DNA of 64,000 nucleotides from Gordonia westfalica. Lineage in GTDB: Bacteria > Actinomycetota > Actinomycetes > Mycobacteriales > Mycobacteriaceae. The first letter of the stretch is position 1. Every line of letters starts with the position of its first letter. Both the position numbers and the translations under genes were made by a program. This document shows positions 1 to 9,684 of the stretch, in pieces. The DNA lies in contig NZ_FNLM01000036.1 in assembly GCF_900105725.1 (NCBI RefSeq), forward strand, positions 124,001 to 188,000. Reading direction: 5' to 3'. The notes under the pieces were generated by a model, which ran no database searches, was not told the origin of the DNA, and saw nothing but the letters and a program-made list of their open reading frames with translations.

Positions 1-1
1 A

Positions 2-604
2 CTCGTCAACGGGTTCAAACCCCTACTGACCGGGGTGAATCCAGAGCAGACCAACAAGCTGTCCGCTGCGCTGGTCTCGGTACTCAACGGCCGCACAGCC
101 GATATCAGCGATCTGATCACCCAAATGGGTGAACTCGGCGAAACCATCGCCGATCGCGACGCGACGATCGGATCGGTGGTCACCGATCTGAACACCGTGC
201 TCGTAACGGTAGCGGATCGCCGGGAGGCCTTCGGCAGCGTCGTCGTCCAGTTGCAGGAGCTGGTCTCCGAGCTTGCCGGTGATCGCCGGCTGATCGCCGA
301 CGGCCTCACGAACATCGCGGGCGCGACCACCGAGCTCGACGAGCTGCTGTCCCGAGCCCGCCCCGATCTCACCTCCGACATCGAGCATCTGCGCGGTCTG
401 GCCCAGAACCTGAACAGCAACACTTCAACGATCAACATGCTGCTCGCGAAGATGCCGGAGGCCTATCGGCTTCTGGGCAGGTCGTCGGGCTACGGCAGTT
501 TTGTGAACTTCTTCGTGTGCGGCCTCGCGATCCGCTATCCGACGCTCGACGGCGGACATGCGGACACACCGATGGTCCAAGTCCCAGCTCGGCGCTGTAA
601 GTGA
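2..604 (+). CDS. MceB-family lipid-transport protein, 5' end outside window
   Basis: C-terminal 200 codons of an Mce-family protein; the frame is open at the left edge, so the gene starts upstream (the GTG at 35 is internal). The first residues in frame, VNGFKPLLTG, match the NGFKPL segment that precedes the long helical region of MceB proteins. A helical, coiled-coil-like region follows, then the FVCGL near the C-terminus and a final basic-Cys end (ARRCK), both usual in MceB. By family knowledge, Mce proteins A to F form the periplasmic part of a lipid importer driven by YrbE permeases and MceG. The next gene, mceC, starts 29 bases downstream. The B assignment rests on the C-terminal motif and on gene order before C, D, E and F. 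Confidence 0.88.
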   Translation, partial: LVNGFKPLLTGVNPEQTNKLSAALVSVLNGRTADISDLITQMGELGETIADRDATIGSVVTDLNTVLVTVADRREAFGSVVVQLQELVSELAGDRRLIADGLTNIAGATTELDELLSRARPDLTSDIEHLRGLAQNLNSNTSTINMLLAKMPEAYRLLGRSSGYGSFVNFFVCGLAIRYPTLDGGHADTPMVQVPARRCK

Positions 605-633
605 GGGAGACAACCAGATGAGGTCAAAACATC

Positions 634-1623
634 ATGAGATCTGACGACTCCCGCCGTCGAATCCGGGCCGGTCTCATCGGAATCGGCGCGATACTCGCGG
701 TTCTCGCGCTCGCGTTCAACTACCGCTCGATTCCGTTCCTGCCCGGCGTGACCGTCGTGGTCGCCGAGTTCTCCGACGCCAGTGGCCTGAATCCCGACGA
801 CGAAGTGCACATCGCCGGCGTGGCCGCGGGGAGTGTGCAGTCGATCGAGCTCGCCGAGGACCACGTCGACGTGACGATGCGGCTCACCGACGGCTGGGAG
901 AAGCTCGGTTCCGAGACCACGGCCTCGATCAAGGTCGAGACCGCGCTCGGGCGTCGCTTCGTCCAACTCACGACCGCCGGCCCCGGCGAGCTCGGCGACC
1001 GAATCCCGGTGTCGCGGACAAGTTCCGGCTTCGACCTCACCGAGTCACTCGACCAGCTCACCGAGACCGTCGGAGACACCGACAAGAAGAGCGTCGTCGA
1101 CGCGGTCGAGAGCCTCGACAAGGTCATGAACGATCTCCCGTCCGACATCGGCGGCTCCCTGGAGAACGTCGCCGCTGCGGCACGGACGGTGTCGTCGCGC
1201 GATGCCGGAATCCGGACGCTTCTGCAGAAGGCCGATTCGGTTTCCGACGTGCTGGCCGAGCGAAAGGGCAACATCACCAGGCTCATCGACGACGGGTCGG
1301 TGCTGTTCGAGACCCTCGTCGATCGGGCCGAGGTGATCCGCAGGCTGCTCACCAGCCTGCGCGCAGTATCCACCGAGATAGAGACGTTCGTCCATGACAC
1401 CGGATCGTCCACCCCACAGATGCTCGAGGAGGTCCGTCAGGTGACGGCCACGCTCAACGCCAACTACGCCAACCTCGAAAAGTCGATCAAGGGGATGCGC
1501 ACATTCGTCATGCAATTCGCCGACGTCCTGGGCAGCGGACCGTTCTTCTCAGTACTGCTCCAGAACATCACGCCGGCCAATCTCCGCGGCCAGCAGCCGG
1601 GCAGTCCGGGAGGCGGGCGATGA
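634..1623 (+). CDS. MceC-family lipid-transport protein
   Basis: A 329-residue Mce protein. It has one N-terminal transmembrane/signal anchor (about residues 10-32), then the MCE domain (about 36-115, with the SGLNPDDEVHIAGVAAG and ALGRRFVQL stretches) and a long helical region to residue 310. Length and layout fit MceC. The end overlaps the next gene by four bases (ATGA at 1620), implying translational coupling. Exported side of the inner membrane; expected subunit of a hetero-hexameric lipid-transfer channel. An ATG at 618 is in another frame and opens nothing useful, so the ATG at 634 is preferred. Confidence 0.92.
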   Translation: MRSDDSRRRIRAGLIGIGAILAVLALAFNYRSIPFLPGVTVVVAEFSDASGLNPDDEVHIAGVAAGSVQSIELAEDHVDVTMRLTDGWEKLGSETTASIKVETALGRRFVQLTTAGPGELGDRIPVSRTSSGFDLTESLDQLTETVGDTDKKSVVDAVESLDKVMNDLPSDIGGSLENVAAAARTVSSRDAGIRTLLQKADSVSDVLAERKGNITRLIDDGSVLFETLVDRAEVIRRLLTSLRAVSTEIETFVHDTGSSTPQMLEEVRQVTATLNANYANLEKSIKGMRTFVMQFADVLGSGPFFSVLLQNITPANLRGQQPGSPGGGR

Positions 1624-2738
1624 GCACGTCATCAGCCGTCAACCGACTCGGCGGGCCCGCGGTCATCGCCCTCGTCATCGTCGCCATGGTGGCCGTGACC
1701 GCGGCGAAGGTATGGGAGAGCACGCACACCTCACGGGCCACAATCTGGTTCACGGACGGCACCGGGCTGTTCGTCGGCGATCCGGTCAAGATGCGCGGCG
1801 TCACCATCGGCACTGTCGAAGCAGTGGAGGCCACACCGGCGAAGGTTCGCGTCGAGGTCTCGTACGACGACTCGGCGTACGTGGACTCCGAGGCACGGGC
1901 GGCGATCGTGGCGCCGACCCTCGTCTCCGGTCGGTATGTTCAGTTCGTCAACCCGGTCAAGCGATCGCCGGCTGGTGCGCTGGAAGACGATGCCGTGGTG
2001 GAGGTCGGCCGGACCGCGGTCCCGGTCGGGTACGACGAGATCAAGAAGCAGGTGACCGACCTCGCGCACCAACTCGGACCTTCCACCGGCGATGAGAAGG
2101 GGGCGCTCAGCCGACTCATCGACACCTCGGCCGGTGCGCTCGACACCAGCGGCGGCTCACTCCGGAAGTCGGTCGATGCGCTCTCCGACGCGATGAGGAC
2201 GCTCTCCGCGGCCGGCCCCGACCTGTTCAGCACAGTCCGCAATCTCCAGCAGGTCGTCACCGCGCTGCGCACCGCCGACCAGCAGATCGTCGGTTTCGCC
2301 TCGCAACTCGACGACGCGTCGGCCGTGCTCGACGACAATCGGACGCAACTCGATGCCGCGATCCGTGCCCTCAACTCGATGGCCCCACGCCTGCGCGACT
2401 ACTTGAAGCAGAACCAGGGTGCGCTAAGCCGTGACGTCAAGGACCTCACCAGGGTGTCCCGACTGCTCGTCGACAGGCAGGACGATCTGGCTCAGATCCT
2501 GCACACGGCGCCGACCGCGCTGTCGAACCTCTACAACATCTACGACCCGGACTCGAACTCACTGACGGCCGGTCTCGCGGTGGCCGACTTCCCGGATCCG
2601 GTGTCGCTCATCTGTGCACTGCTGACAACCGTGGACGCTCCCAAGTCGGAATGCCAGAAGGCCGAGACCACCCTGACCCGGGTCATCACGTCCGAGATGG
2701 CACGCTCGACCGGTCGCCCCGAGGAGGGAGGACGCTGA
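1620..2738 (+). CDS. MceD-family lipid-transport protein
   Basis: A 372-residue Mce protein with an N-terminal transmembrane helix (about residues 9-30). The MCE domain is about residues 36-113 (FTDGTGLFVGDPVKMRGV, then VSGRYVQFVNP), followed by a helical domain rich in small and acidic residues. The start overlaps the stop of mceC (ATGA), and its own TGA shares one base with the ATG of the next gene. Fourth cistron of the operon by order. It lacks a lipobox, which separates it from the following MceE. Confidence 0.92.
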   Translation: MSTSSAVNRLGGPAVIALVIVAMVAVTAAKVWESTHTSRATIWFTDGTGLFVGDPVKMRGVTIGTVEAVEATPAKVRVEVSYDDSAYVDSEARAAIVAPTLVSGRYVQFVNPVKRSPAGALEDDAVVEVGRTAVPVGYDEIKKQVTDLAHQLGPSTGDEKGALSRLIDTSAGALDTSGGSLRKSVDALSDAMRTLSAAGPDLFSTVRNLQQVVTALRTADQQIVGFASQLDDASAVLDDNRTQLDAAIRALNSMAPRLRDYLKQNQGALSRDVKDLTRVSRLLVDRQDDLAQILHTAPTALSNLYNIYDPDSNSLTAGLAVADFPDPVSLICALLTTVDAPKSECQKAETTLTRVITSEMARSTGRPEEGGR

Positions 2739-3895
2739 TGGGACACAAGCGCTTTCACGTCGGCGCGGGACTGATCGCGGCGGCCGTCGCGATGTCGACG
2801 GTGGCGGGCTGTCGGTTCGACGGCGCCAACTCGTTGTCACTGCCAGGCGACGCCGTCTCCGGTGACAGCTACAGCATCACCGTCCAGTTAGCCGACGTGC
2901 AGAACCTGGTGTCGAACTCCCTGGTCAAGCTCGACAACGCGAATGTCGGGCAGATCCGGTCCATCACAGTGCGCGAGTCGTTCGCCGAAGTGGACGTGGA
3001 GCTCTCCGAGGGAGTGGAGATCCCGAACGGTTCGACCGTGAAGCTGGCACAGACCTCGGTGCTGGGCGCGCAGTACCTGGAGTTCATTCCTCCCGCGGAG
3101 CAGACGCCGGGCAAGCTGTTGCCCGGCGACACACTCGATGTCAACAGCTCCGCAGCCTATCCGTCGACCGAGTCGGTGCTGGCGGCCTTGTCGCTGATCC
3201 TCAACGGCAGTGGCCTCGAACAGCTCCGGTCGATCATGACCGAGCTCAACGACGCCACCGATGGCCGCACAGCCGCTGCCAACCGAGCGATATCTCAACT
3301 CAAGACCTTCGTCTCCGGACTACACAAGCAACGTGATGACATCGGCCGCGCCATCGATTCGCTCGGCAAGCTCAGCGCCACGCTGGCCGATCAGAGTTCG
3401 ACCGTGGCGGAGGGCATCGACAACCTGGAACCCGCCCTGACCGTGCTGGCGGACCAACGCGAGGAGCTGGTCACGATGCTCGATCGCGTAGGAGTGTTCG
3501 GCGCAAAGGTGGGCAGCGTGATCGCACGCAGCAACGCCGATCTGAACTCCATTGCCGCGGAACTCCGTCCCGCACTGAAGGGGCTCGAGGAGTCCGGCGA
3601 CGACCTGGTCGGCTCGCTCATCGTCGGGCTCACCGTTCCGTTCCCGGTGACCGTCATCGACAAGGGAATGAAGGGTGACTACCAGAACCTCTTCCTGACC
3701 CTCGACCTGTCGGTGGGCGCCATACGCGACAAGGTGCTCGGCAGTATTCCCAAGGTGGCCCTGGCCAGGATGGCGGCCTCGCGGCAAGCCGCGGACCCAC
3801 TCCGCGCTCCATTCGGACTGCGCACCCCCACAACGGATCACAGCCCATCGAAAAAGACCTCACCGCAGCCCGCCGGGATGGGGGGCCCCCGATGA
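2738..3895 (+). CDS. MceE-family lipoprotein (LprK-like)
   Basis: A 385-residue Mce lipoprotein. A longer open frame begins at 2651, but the ATG at 2738 is chosen. It is preceded by GAGGAGGGAGG, it overlaps the mceD stop by one base (TGATG), and it puts a signal peptide with a good lipobox (TVAG-C, acylated Cys25) at the N-terminus. The MCE domain follows directly (about residues 45-125), then a helical region. MceE is the only lipid-anchored subunit in actinobacterial Mce operons. The final four bases overlap the start of mceF. Confidence 0.93.
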   Translation: MGHKRFHVGAGLIAAAVAMSTVAGCRFDGANSLSLPGDAVSGDSYSITVQLADVQNLVSNSLVKLDNANVGQIRSITVRESFAEVDVELSEGVEIPNGSTVKLAQTSVLGAQYLEFIPPAEQTPGKLLPGDTLDVNSSAAYPSTESVLAALSLILNGSGLEQLRSIMTELNDATDGRTAAANRAISQLKTFVSGLHKQRDDIGRAIDSLGKLSATLADQSSTVAEGIDNLEPALTVLADQREELVTMLDRVGVFGAKVGSVIARSNADLNSIAAELRPALKGLEESGDDLVGSLIVGLTVPFPVTVIDKGMKGDYQNLFLTLDLSVGAIRDKVLGSIPKVALARMAASRQAADPLRAPFGLRTPTTDHSPSKKTSPQPAGMGGPR

Positions 3896-5309
3896 AACTC
3901 ACCAGACTGGTGCGATGGCAGCTCGTCGTATTCGCTGTCCTCACCGTGGTCAGCGTAGTCTACGGGACTGTCACCTACGTCGGCATCGGTCGGGTCACCG
4001 GCATCGGATCGTATCGCGTGGTCGCCGAGTTCGACACCGCCGGCGGCATTTACGAGACCGGACTGGTGACCTATCGAGGTGTAACCGTGGGACGGGTGGA
4101 TTCGGTAGACGTCGATCTGGCCGACTTGTCGGCGCCGGTTCGCATCACCCTGCGCATCGATTCGGACAACACGATCCCGCGAAACAGTGCGGCGCACATC
4201 AGGAGTCAGTCTGCGGTCGGGGAACAATACGTGGATCTGATTCCCCGCGACAACGGCGGGCCCGCGCTGACGGACGGAGACGTGTTGTCGGCCAAGGGCA
4301 ATGAGGCGCCCACGCCCACCAAAGACGTCCTGGAGAGGACCATGAACCTCGTTGCGACGATCTCGCCCCAGAATCTGGAGACGACCGTCGACGAGGTGTC
4401 CGACGGGCTAGGACAGACCGGTGATCGCCTGGCTCGGTTGATCGACGCATCACAGCGGCTGCTCGAGTTGGCGCAGATCGATATCGGCCCCACCACCCGG
4501 CTGATCGACGACGCCGAACCGCTGTTGACCACTGGCAACCGGGTGGCCGCCGACCTGACCTCTGCGGTGGCGAACCTCGCGTCGTTCACCGATCAGCTCG
4601 CGCTGAGCGATGAACACTTGCGGACTCTGCTGACCCAGACCCCGTCGGCAGCCGACCAGGTGTCGGCCACCCTGACCGAGCTGACGCCTACGCTGCCGAC
4701 GCTGCTCGCCGACCTCCAGTCCGTGGGACAGGTGCTGCGCGTCAACGTCCCCAACCTCCGGCACATCCTGACCGTCTATCCGGCGTTCACGTCGGGAACC
4801 CTGAACTCGGTCGACGGCTACGCGCTCGGCCAGAGTCCGCAGGCTCCACTCGACATCAAGCTCGGAAACACGCTGAACCCGCCCCGTGCACCGAGGGATA
4901 TGGCGGCAGCCGACGTCGTGACGCATCGGACATGCGGACTGTGCCGGTGGTTCCGGACCAGTACTGCGACGCGCGCCCCGACAACCCGAAGGTGGCGCGT
5001 GGCGCCCGGAACGTCCCGTGCGCGACCGACCCCCGCGTGAGGACTCCCTTAGTGGCCGATTGCCCCGGGGGACTTCCGTCCACGTGGCCGGAGATGTTGT
5101 CGCGTCCGCACTCTATGGGCGACGCCGGCGGTGACCCAGGGGCGAAGAGGGTGCCGAAGCGCTTACGTACAGCGTCGAAGCCGGTGCCGTATTCGGAGAC
5201 CACCGGAAGGTTCCGAGGGCCCGACGGGGTGACGTACTTCGTGGGAACACCCACCAACTCAGCTTCGGCGAAAGGAAAGGCGACATGGCAGTCGTTACTG
5301 ATCAAGTAG
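3892..5309 (+). pseudogene. MceF-family lipid-transport protein, split by a one-base frameshift
   Basis: The sixth Mce protein. The first frame (3892-5040) gives an N-terminal anchor (about residues 10-30), the MCE domain and the helical region through KLGNTLNPP. It then turns into Arg/Thr-rich nonsense. From base 4887 the +2 frame supplies the expected MceF tail: CTEGYGGSRRRDASDMR, PVVPDQYC, KVARGARNVPC, ending WQSLLIK at 5309. Adding one C to the run of four at 4882-4885 restores NPPPCTEGY and a protein of about 472 residues. The tail is fully conserved in style, so the break is either a sequencing under-call or a very recent mutation. The corrected end overlaps the next gene by 25 bases. 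If real, the read-through product would lose the Cys-containing tail. Confidence 0.9.
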
Positions 5310-5863
5310 AGGCCACCGGTCCGGAAGTCGACGACGACGCGGTCGGCCCGGAGAGCGCCGGCGAAGGGGCGGGCACTGCTCCACTCCGGTCCGTGGTCAC
5401 CGTGTGGGCGCTGGTGGCGGCCCTCGTGGCGGTGCTCGCGCTGCTCGGCGTGAAGGGCACCGATCTCTATCAGGCCAAGCAGGACGAGAAGCGGAACTCT
5501 GAGGTACTCGACGTCACCCGCGAGGTGGTCGCCGGACTCGTCAGCCTCGACTACCGCCGGTCGAAGGCCGACCTGGATCGGATCAAGTCCGTCGCCACCG
5601 GATCCTTTCAGCAGCAGTTTGAACAGCTGGCGACGTCGTTCGAGCAGGTCCTTTCCTCCGGCGAGGTCCTCTCGACTGGATCGGTCAAGGAGGCGGGGAT
5701 CATCACCGCCGACGACGACGCCGCGCAGGTCCTGGCCGCGGTCAGCTCGATCGTCAAGAACACCGAGGCACCCGACGGGCAGCAACGCGTCTATCGGATG
5801 AAGGTGGATCTGACGGCCGCCGACCATGCGTGGAAGGTCAGCAACGTGGAGTTCGTGTCATGA
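5285..5863 (+). CDS. Mce-associated membrane protein
   Basis: 192 residues. An acidic cytoplasmic N-terminus (1-38) is followed by one transmembrane helix (about 39-60, VVTVWALVAALVAVLALLG) and an exported domain of the NTF2-like type typical of Mce-associated proteins encoded after mceF. By family knowledge such proteins stabilise Mce complexes. The start lies inside the corrected end of mceF; AAAGGAAAGG upstream is a suitable ribosome site. The stop codon forms an ATGA overlap with a tiny reading frame that bridges to the second Mce-associated gene. Confidence 0.85.
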   Translation: MAVVTDQVEATGPEVDDDAVGPESAGEGAGTAPLRSVVTVWALVAALVAVLALLGVKGTDLYQAKQDEKRNSEVLDVTREVVAGLVSLDYRRSKADLDRIKSVATGSFQQQFEQLATSFEQVLSSGEVLSTGSVKEAGIITADDDAAQVLAAVSSIVKNTEAPDGQQRVYRMKVDLTAADHAWKVSNVEFVS

Positions 5864-5931
5864 ACGCGGGGAGCGCGGACCAAGAGGCGTCGACCGACGC
5901 GAAGGCGGCAGAACCGAGGAGGAAGCCATGA
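5860..5931 (+). CDS. 23-codon bridging micro-ORF between two Mce-associated genes
   Basis: An ATG at 5860 overlaps the preceding stop (ATGA) and opens a 23-residue frame, MNAGSADQEASTDAKAAEPR followed by RKP. Its TGA (5929-5931) overlaps the ATG of the next gene (5928), again as ATGA. The peptide is hydrophilic and resembles the acidic N-terminal tails of Mce-associated proteins. It may be a translational-coupling leader, or the relic of an N-terminus separated by an indel. Small size makes this tentative. Confidence 0.35.
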   Translation: MNAGSADQEASTDAKAAEPRRKP

Positions 5932-6587
5932 ACAAGGTTGTGGAGCAAGATATCTCATCCGAGTTCGCCGAGGCGGAGGTGGATCGCGACGTCGACACCG
6001 ACGCGGCGCCTACCGACGGCGCCGAGAAGCAGGACAAGGTGCGCGGCGGTCATGTCAAACGACTCGGCCCCGTCGTTGTGAGCTGGCCCGCCAGACTTTC
6101 GACAAAGGCGCGTAACGGGTTGGTCAGGGTGCTGGCGGCACTCGTGATCGCCGGCGCCGGTGGACTCGGCTACGTGTGGTTCGCGACGAGCGCGGCGACG
6201 ACGGAGGCATCGGCGGGGCAGTCCGCGCTTGCATCGGCACGTACCGACATCCCCAAACTGCTCAGTTATGACTACCGAACAGTCGACACCGCGCTGCCCG
6301 AAGCTGCCGAGACCATGCTGACCGGCAGGTTCCTCGACGAATACACCCAACTGGGCGAATCAGTTATTCAACCTGCTGCCAAGAAGGAGCAGATCGTCAC
6401 GAACGCCGAGGTGGTCGACGCCGCACTCGTCGCGTCGGACGCCGATCACGCAACCGTCCTGCTCTTCGTCAACCAGACGACGTCCAAGAAGGACGCTGAG
6501 GGGCCGCGACTCGACGGCAGCCGCATTCGCGTCCAGATGGCCAAGGACGGCGATCGCTGGAAGATCTCCGAATTCACACCGGTGTAG
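5928..6587 (+). CDS. Mce-associated membrane protein, second copy
   Basis: 219 residues from the ATG at 5928, which follows GAGGAGGAAG at good spacing; the open frame extends back to 5826 but those codons overlap the previous gene. It has an acidic N-terminus, one transmembrane helix (about residues 65-85, VLAALVIAGAGGLGYVWF) and an exported domain with the LLSYDYRTVD stretch that recurs in this family (compare LVSLDYRRSK in the upstream gene). A pair of such genes commonly closes actinobacterial mce operons. Last gene of the operon here; 46 bases separate it from the aldehyde dehydrogenase. Confidence 0.85.
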   Translation: MNKVVEQDISSEFAEAEVDRDVDTDAAPTDGAEKQDKVRGGHVKRLGPVVVSWPARLSTKARNGLVRVLAALVIAGAGGLGYVWFATSAATTEASAGQSALASARTDIPKLLSYDYRTVDTALPEAAETMLTGRFLDEYTQLGESVIQPAAKKEQIVTNAEVVDAALVASDADHATVLLFVNQTTSKKDAEGPRLDGSRIRVQMAKDGDRWKISEFTPV

Positions 6588-6633
6588 CCGCGGAAACCCT
6601 GAGCCATCCACACCACACCATGGAGAACAACTC

Positions 6634-8346
6634 ATGACTCTCACCACCGATTTCACCACAGTCGCGGAGCTCGACAGTGCGCTGCTACGACTCAGCGCAG
6701 GCGAGCGCCGGTGGGCAGACCTCCCGCTGACCCGGCGCGCCGACCTTCTGCAACAGGTGGCGCACCAGGCGGCCGAGCAGGCATCGGATTGGGTTGAGGC
6801 CGCGTGCCGTGCGAAGCGGATCTCGCCCTCATCGCCGCTCGCAGGCGAAGAATGGCTGTCGGGGCCGTACCCGGTCATCACGAACGCTGCCACGCTGGCC
6901 CGTTCTCTGCGCGACCTGAGCAGCGGCGACAGTCCCATCGCCCACGTACCGACTTCCGTCGCTCCCGGCGGTCGTGTTGCGCTCGACGTCTTTCCCCATC
7001 AGATCTGGGATCGGCTACTGCTGTCGGGCGTCTCGGCCAAGGTCTGGCTGAAGCCGGGGGTGAGTGTCACCCAGGCGCGGTCGGCGGCGGGATTGGCGCA
7101 ACTCGACCCCGCGACGACGCACGGCATGTCAGTCGTCCTCGGCGCCGGCAACATCACCTCGATCGCCGTGCTGGACACCCTGTACGAGCTGATCGCGCAC
7201 AATCGCGTCGTGATCCTCAAACTGAACCCCGTCTTGGGCGAGATGTTCGACGCGATCAACGCCGTCCTGCGACCCCTGTCCGAGCGCGGCTTCGTGGAGG
7301 TCGTCAGGGGCGGTGTCGAGGTCGGCTCGTATCTCGTCGATCACCCGAATGTGGCGCATGTCCACATCACCGGAAGCTCGGCAAGTCACGACGCCATCGT
7401 CTTCGGCACCGGCCCGGAAGGCGAGGCCCGTCGCCGGGCCGGCGTACCGAAGCTCGGCAAGACCATCACCAGTGAACTCGGCGGCGTATCACCCACCGTC
7501 GTCGTCCCCACCGGGTGGTCGGCCAAGGACATCCGTTTCCAGGCGGAGCACCTGGCCACCCAGCGTCTGCACAACGGCGGCTACAACTGCATCGCCGCCC
7601 AGGTTGCCGTGATCCCGTCCGAGTGGTCCAAGAAAGGGGAGTTCCTCCGGGAACTCCGCGACCAGATCGACAAGGCTCCCGCGCGGCCAGCCTATTACCC
7701 CGGAAGCGACCAACGGGTCGCCGCGGCAGCCCACCGGCACGCCACGGCCAACGCACGCGAGAACGGCCGGCTGCTGATCGAGGGGCTCTCACCGGACCAG
7801 GTGGCCGAGGCCTTCACCGTGGAGTACTTCTCGCCCGTGCTGGCCGTCGTGGAGATCCCCGGAGACGGGATTGCCTACCTCCGGGCAGCGAGCCGCTTCG
7901 TCAATGAGCGGCTCGAGGGCACTCTCGGCGCCAACGTCTTGGTGCACCCGAGATACCGCCGCAAGCTCGGTCGAGAGTTCGAGTGGTTCGTGGAATCGCT
8001 CCGCTACGGCACGATAGCGATCAACGCGTGGACGGGGGTCGGTTATCTCACCGCAGCAGCACCATGGGGCGGCTTTCCCGGTGCGACCCTCGTCGATGTC
8101 GAGAGCGGAATCGGATTGGTACACAACGCATCACTGGTGGACGACACAGAGCGCACGGTCGTGACCGGCCCGTTCCGCCCGCTGAGCCGATCTCTGATCA
8201 CCGGCCAGCTGTCGATCACGCCGAAGCCGGCGTGGTTCGTCAGGAACACGCATGCGCACCATGTAGGCCGAAAGATGGTTGCATTCGCGGCAGATCCGAA
8301 GGCCACCCGGCTGCCGTCGCTCTTTGCGTCCGCCTTACGCGGCTGA
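6634..8346 (+). CDS. Aldehyde dehydrogenase family protein
   Basis: 570 residues, slightly longer than the usual ~500 of the family. A catalytic Cys is visible at residue 319 (GYNCIAAQ), the general-base Glu at 281 (TSELGGVSP) and a nucleotide-binding stretch around LKLNPVLGEM. The C-terminal end (GRKMVAFAADP) is atypical for classical aldehyde dehydrogenases and suggests a divergent subfamily. Predicted cytosolic NAD(P)-dependent oxidation of an aldehyde to an acid; substrate unknown. The ATG at 6634 follows GGAGAACAACTC. It may be transcribed with the mce operon, since only 46 bases separate them, which could link it to imported lipid or sterol metabolism. Confidence 0.85.
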   Translation: MTLTTDFTTVAELDSALLRLSAGERRWADLPLTRRADLLQQVAHQAAEQASDWVEAACRAKRISPSSPLAGEEWLSGPYPVITNAATLARSLRDLSSGDSPIAHVPTSVAPGGRVALDVFPHQIWDRLLLSGVSAKVWLKPGVSVTQARSAAGLAQLDPATTHGMSVVLGAGNITSIAVLDTLYELIAHNRVVILKLNPVLGEMFDAINAVLRPLSERGFVEVVRGGVEVGSYLVDHPNVAHVHITGSSASHDAIVFGTGPEGEARRRAGVPKLGKTITSELGGVSPTVVVPTGWSAKDIRFQAEHLATQRLHNGGYNCIAAQVAVIPSEWSKKGEFLRELRDQIDKAPARPAYYPGSDQRVAAAAHRHATANARENGRLLIEGLSPDQVAEAFTVEYFSPVLAVVEIPGDGIAYLRAASRFVNERLEGTLGANVLVHPRYRRKLGREFEWFVESLRYGTIAINAWTGVGYLTAAAPWGGFPGATLVDVESGIGLVHNASLVDDTERTVVTGPFRPLSRSLITGQLSITPKPAWFVRNTHAHHVGRKMVAFAADPKATRLPSLFASALRG

Positions 8347-8404
8347 CGCACCGCGCGCAGCGAGGTGCCCCGTCACGAAGCGTACGGGGTGTGGTGCGTC
8401 CACC

Positions 8405-8764
8405 TCAGGCCGGCTCGAGCGCCCGCTTGGCCTTCTCCAACGCGGCGAGCGTGCGCAACACGGAGTCGCGCTTCGCGGTCAGGTCGGACACCTTGGCCTT
8501 GCCACTCAAGCCGCCATCCTTCTGCGCGACCTGCAGACGTTCCTCGATCTCGGTGAGCTGCGCCAGGAGGCTCTGCGCCCGGCTCATGAGCTCGGCGCGG
8601 TCGGGTCGTGAGACGTTCGCCGGCCCGGCGACGCCGGACCTGACATTCTGCGGCTTGGTGGCCACCGCCTTCCCGCCTGCCTTCGTGGGCAGTCGTCGTC
8701 GCGGTTCGACGCTTCGCCGCCGGGAAGCAGCAGGGGGAGTCTGCGTGCGCGTCTGGTTGAGCAC
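8405..8764 (-). CDS. Small hypothetical protein with C-terminal coiled coil
   Basis: Not recognised. From a GTG at 8764 the frame gives 119 residues: a basic, Pro/Arg-rich disordered half, then a helical, heptad-like half (RAELMSRAQSLLAQLTEIEE, ending in KAKRALEPA). The frame continues upstream to 8929, but that part has Cys/Arg-rich composition typical of non-coding shadow. The minus strand of this stretch has clear third-position GC bias over the coiled-coil part. The start is uncertain; a shorter version from the ATG at 8587 is possible. It sits between the aldehyde dehydrogenase and the broken cydA, transcribed convergently with the former. Confidence 0.45.
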   Translation of the reverse strand: MLNQTRTQTPPAASRRRSVEPRRRLPTKAGGKAVATKPQNVRSGVAGPANVSRPDRAELMSRAQSLLAQLTEIEERLQVAQKDGGLSGKAKVSDLTAKRDSVLRTLAALEKAKRALEPA

Positions 8765-9157
8765 CGTCCGCGCCTCTCGCCGCGGAACTCCGCGACTTCG
8801 TCGGTGGACGAGCACCACACGCAAACACTCGAAGTGGTTTCGGTCACGAACGCATCGGCAGCAGCGGGATTCACGGGGAAAAGAGTACGAAACAAAGTTT
8901 CTCACCCGGAAATCGGGTTTCCGGTACACCGTATCCCGCCGCTGACTTGACCCGCCGGACCGTCCCCGACGCGCTGTTCATCGTCGTCGAGCAACTCGGA
9001 CCCACCCTCGTCGTTGCGGACACGAGCTCGAGCCGGCGGCGGGGCAGTGGCGTTTACCGGCCACCCCCGGCGGGAACCTCATCTGCGTGCGATTACCTTC
9101 GGTACAGATGACGACGTGTCGGGCTGGAACAACCGGCCCTGCTCGACGGTGACGACC

Positions 9158-9661
9158 GTGTACCTGGCCGAGGCATTGCTGGTTGTGGCGGAGGGTCAGC
9201 AACCTCCGGGTCTGATGCCGGCCCGGCAGCAGATGGCGGTGTCCCTGGGCTGGCACATCGTCCTTGCGTGTTTCGGGGTGGCGTTCCCGACGATGATCTT
9301 CGTGATGCGCCGTCGCGGCATCGTGCGCGACGGCCCTGTCGCAATGGGACTGGCCCGACGGTGGGCCAAGGTGTCGGCAGTGCTGTTCGCGATCGGCGCG
9401 GTCTCGGGCACGATCCTCAGCTTCGAGATGGGTCTGCTGTGGCCCGGTTTGATGGGCCGGTTCGGTGACGTGCTGGGATTGCCATTCGCGTTCGAAGGGC
9501 TGTCGTTCTTCGTCGAGGCGATCTTCCTCGGGATCTACCTCTACGGCTGGGACCGCATGCCGCCTCGACGCCATCTGCTGATGCTGATTCCGATGGGCAT
9601 CGCCGGGGTCGTCGGGACGTTCTGCGTGGTCTCGGTCAATGAGGTTCCCCCCGAACCGTAG
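9158..9661 (+). pseudogene. cydA: Cytochrome bd-type ubiquinol oxidase subunit I, 5' fragment truncated by an IS
   Basis: The first ~160 residues of a CydA/CioA-type quinol oxidase: ARQQMAVSLGWHIVLACFG, the loop with FEMGLLWPGLMGRFGDVLG, and several transmembrane helices up to VVGTFCVVSVN. An intact subunit I has about 450-500 residues and nine helices. At 9640 the IS3 inverted repeat begins, and the frame ends in EVPPEP from the IS itself. The GTG at 9158 is the likely start. The rest of cydA and cydB are absent on the far side of the IS, where a different gene is found. The oxidase therefore cannot be made from this locus. Confidence 0.82.
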
Positions 9662-9684
9662 AGGCATCGATAGTGAGGAGCACG

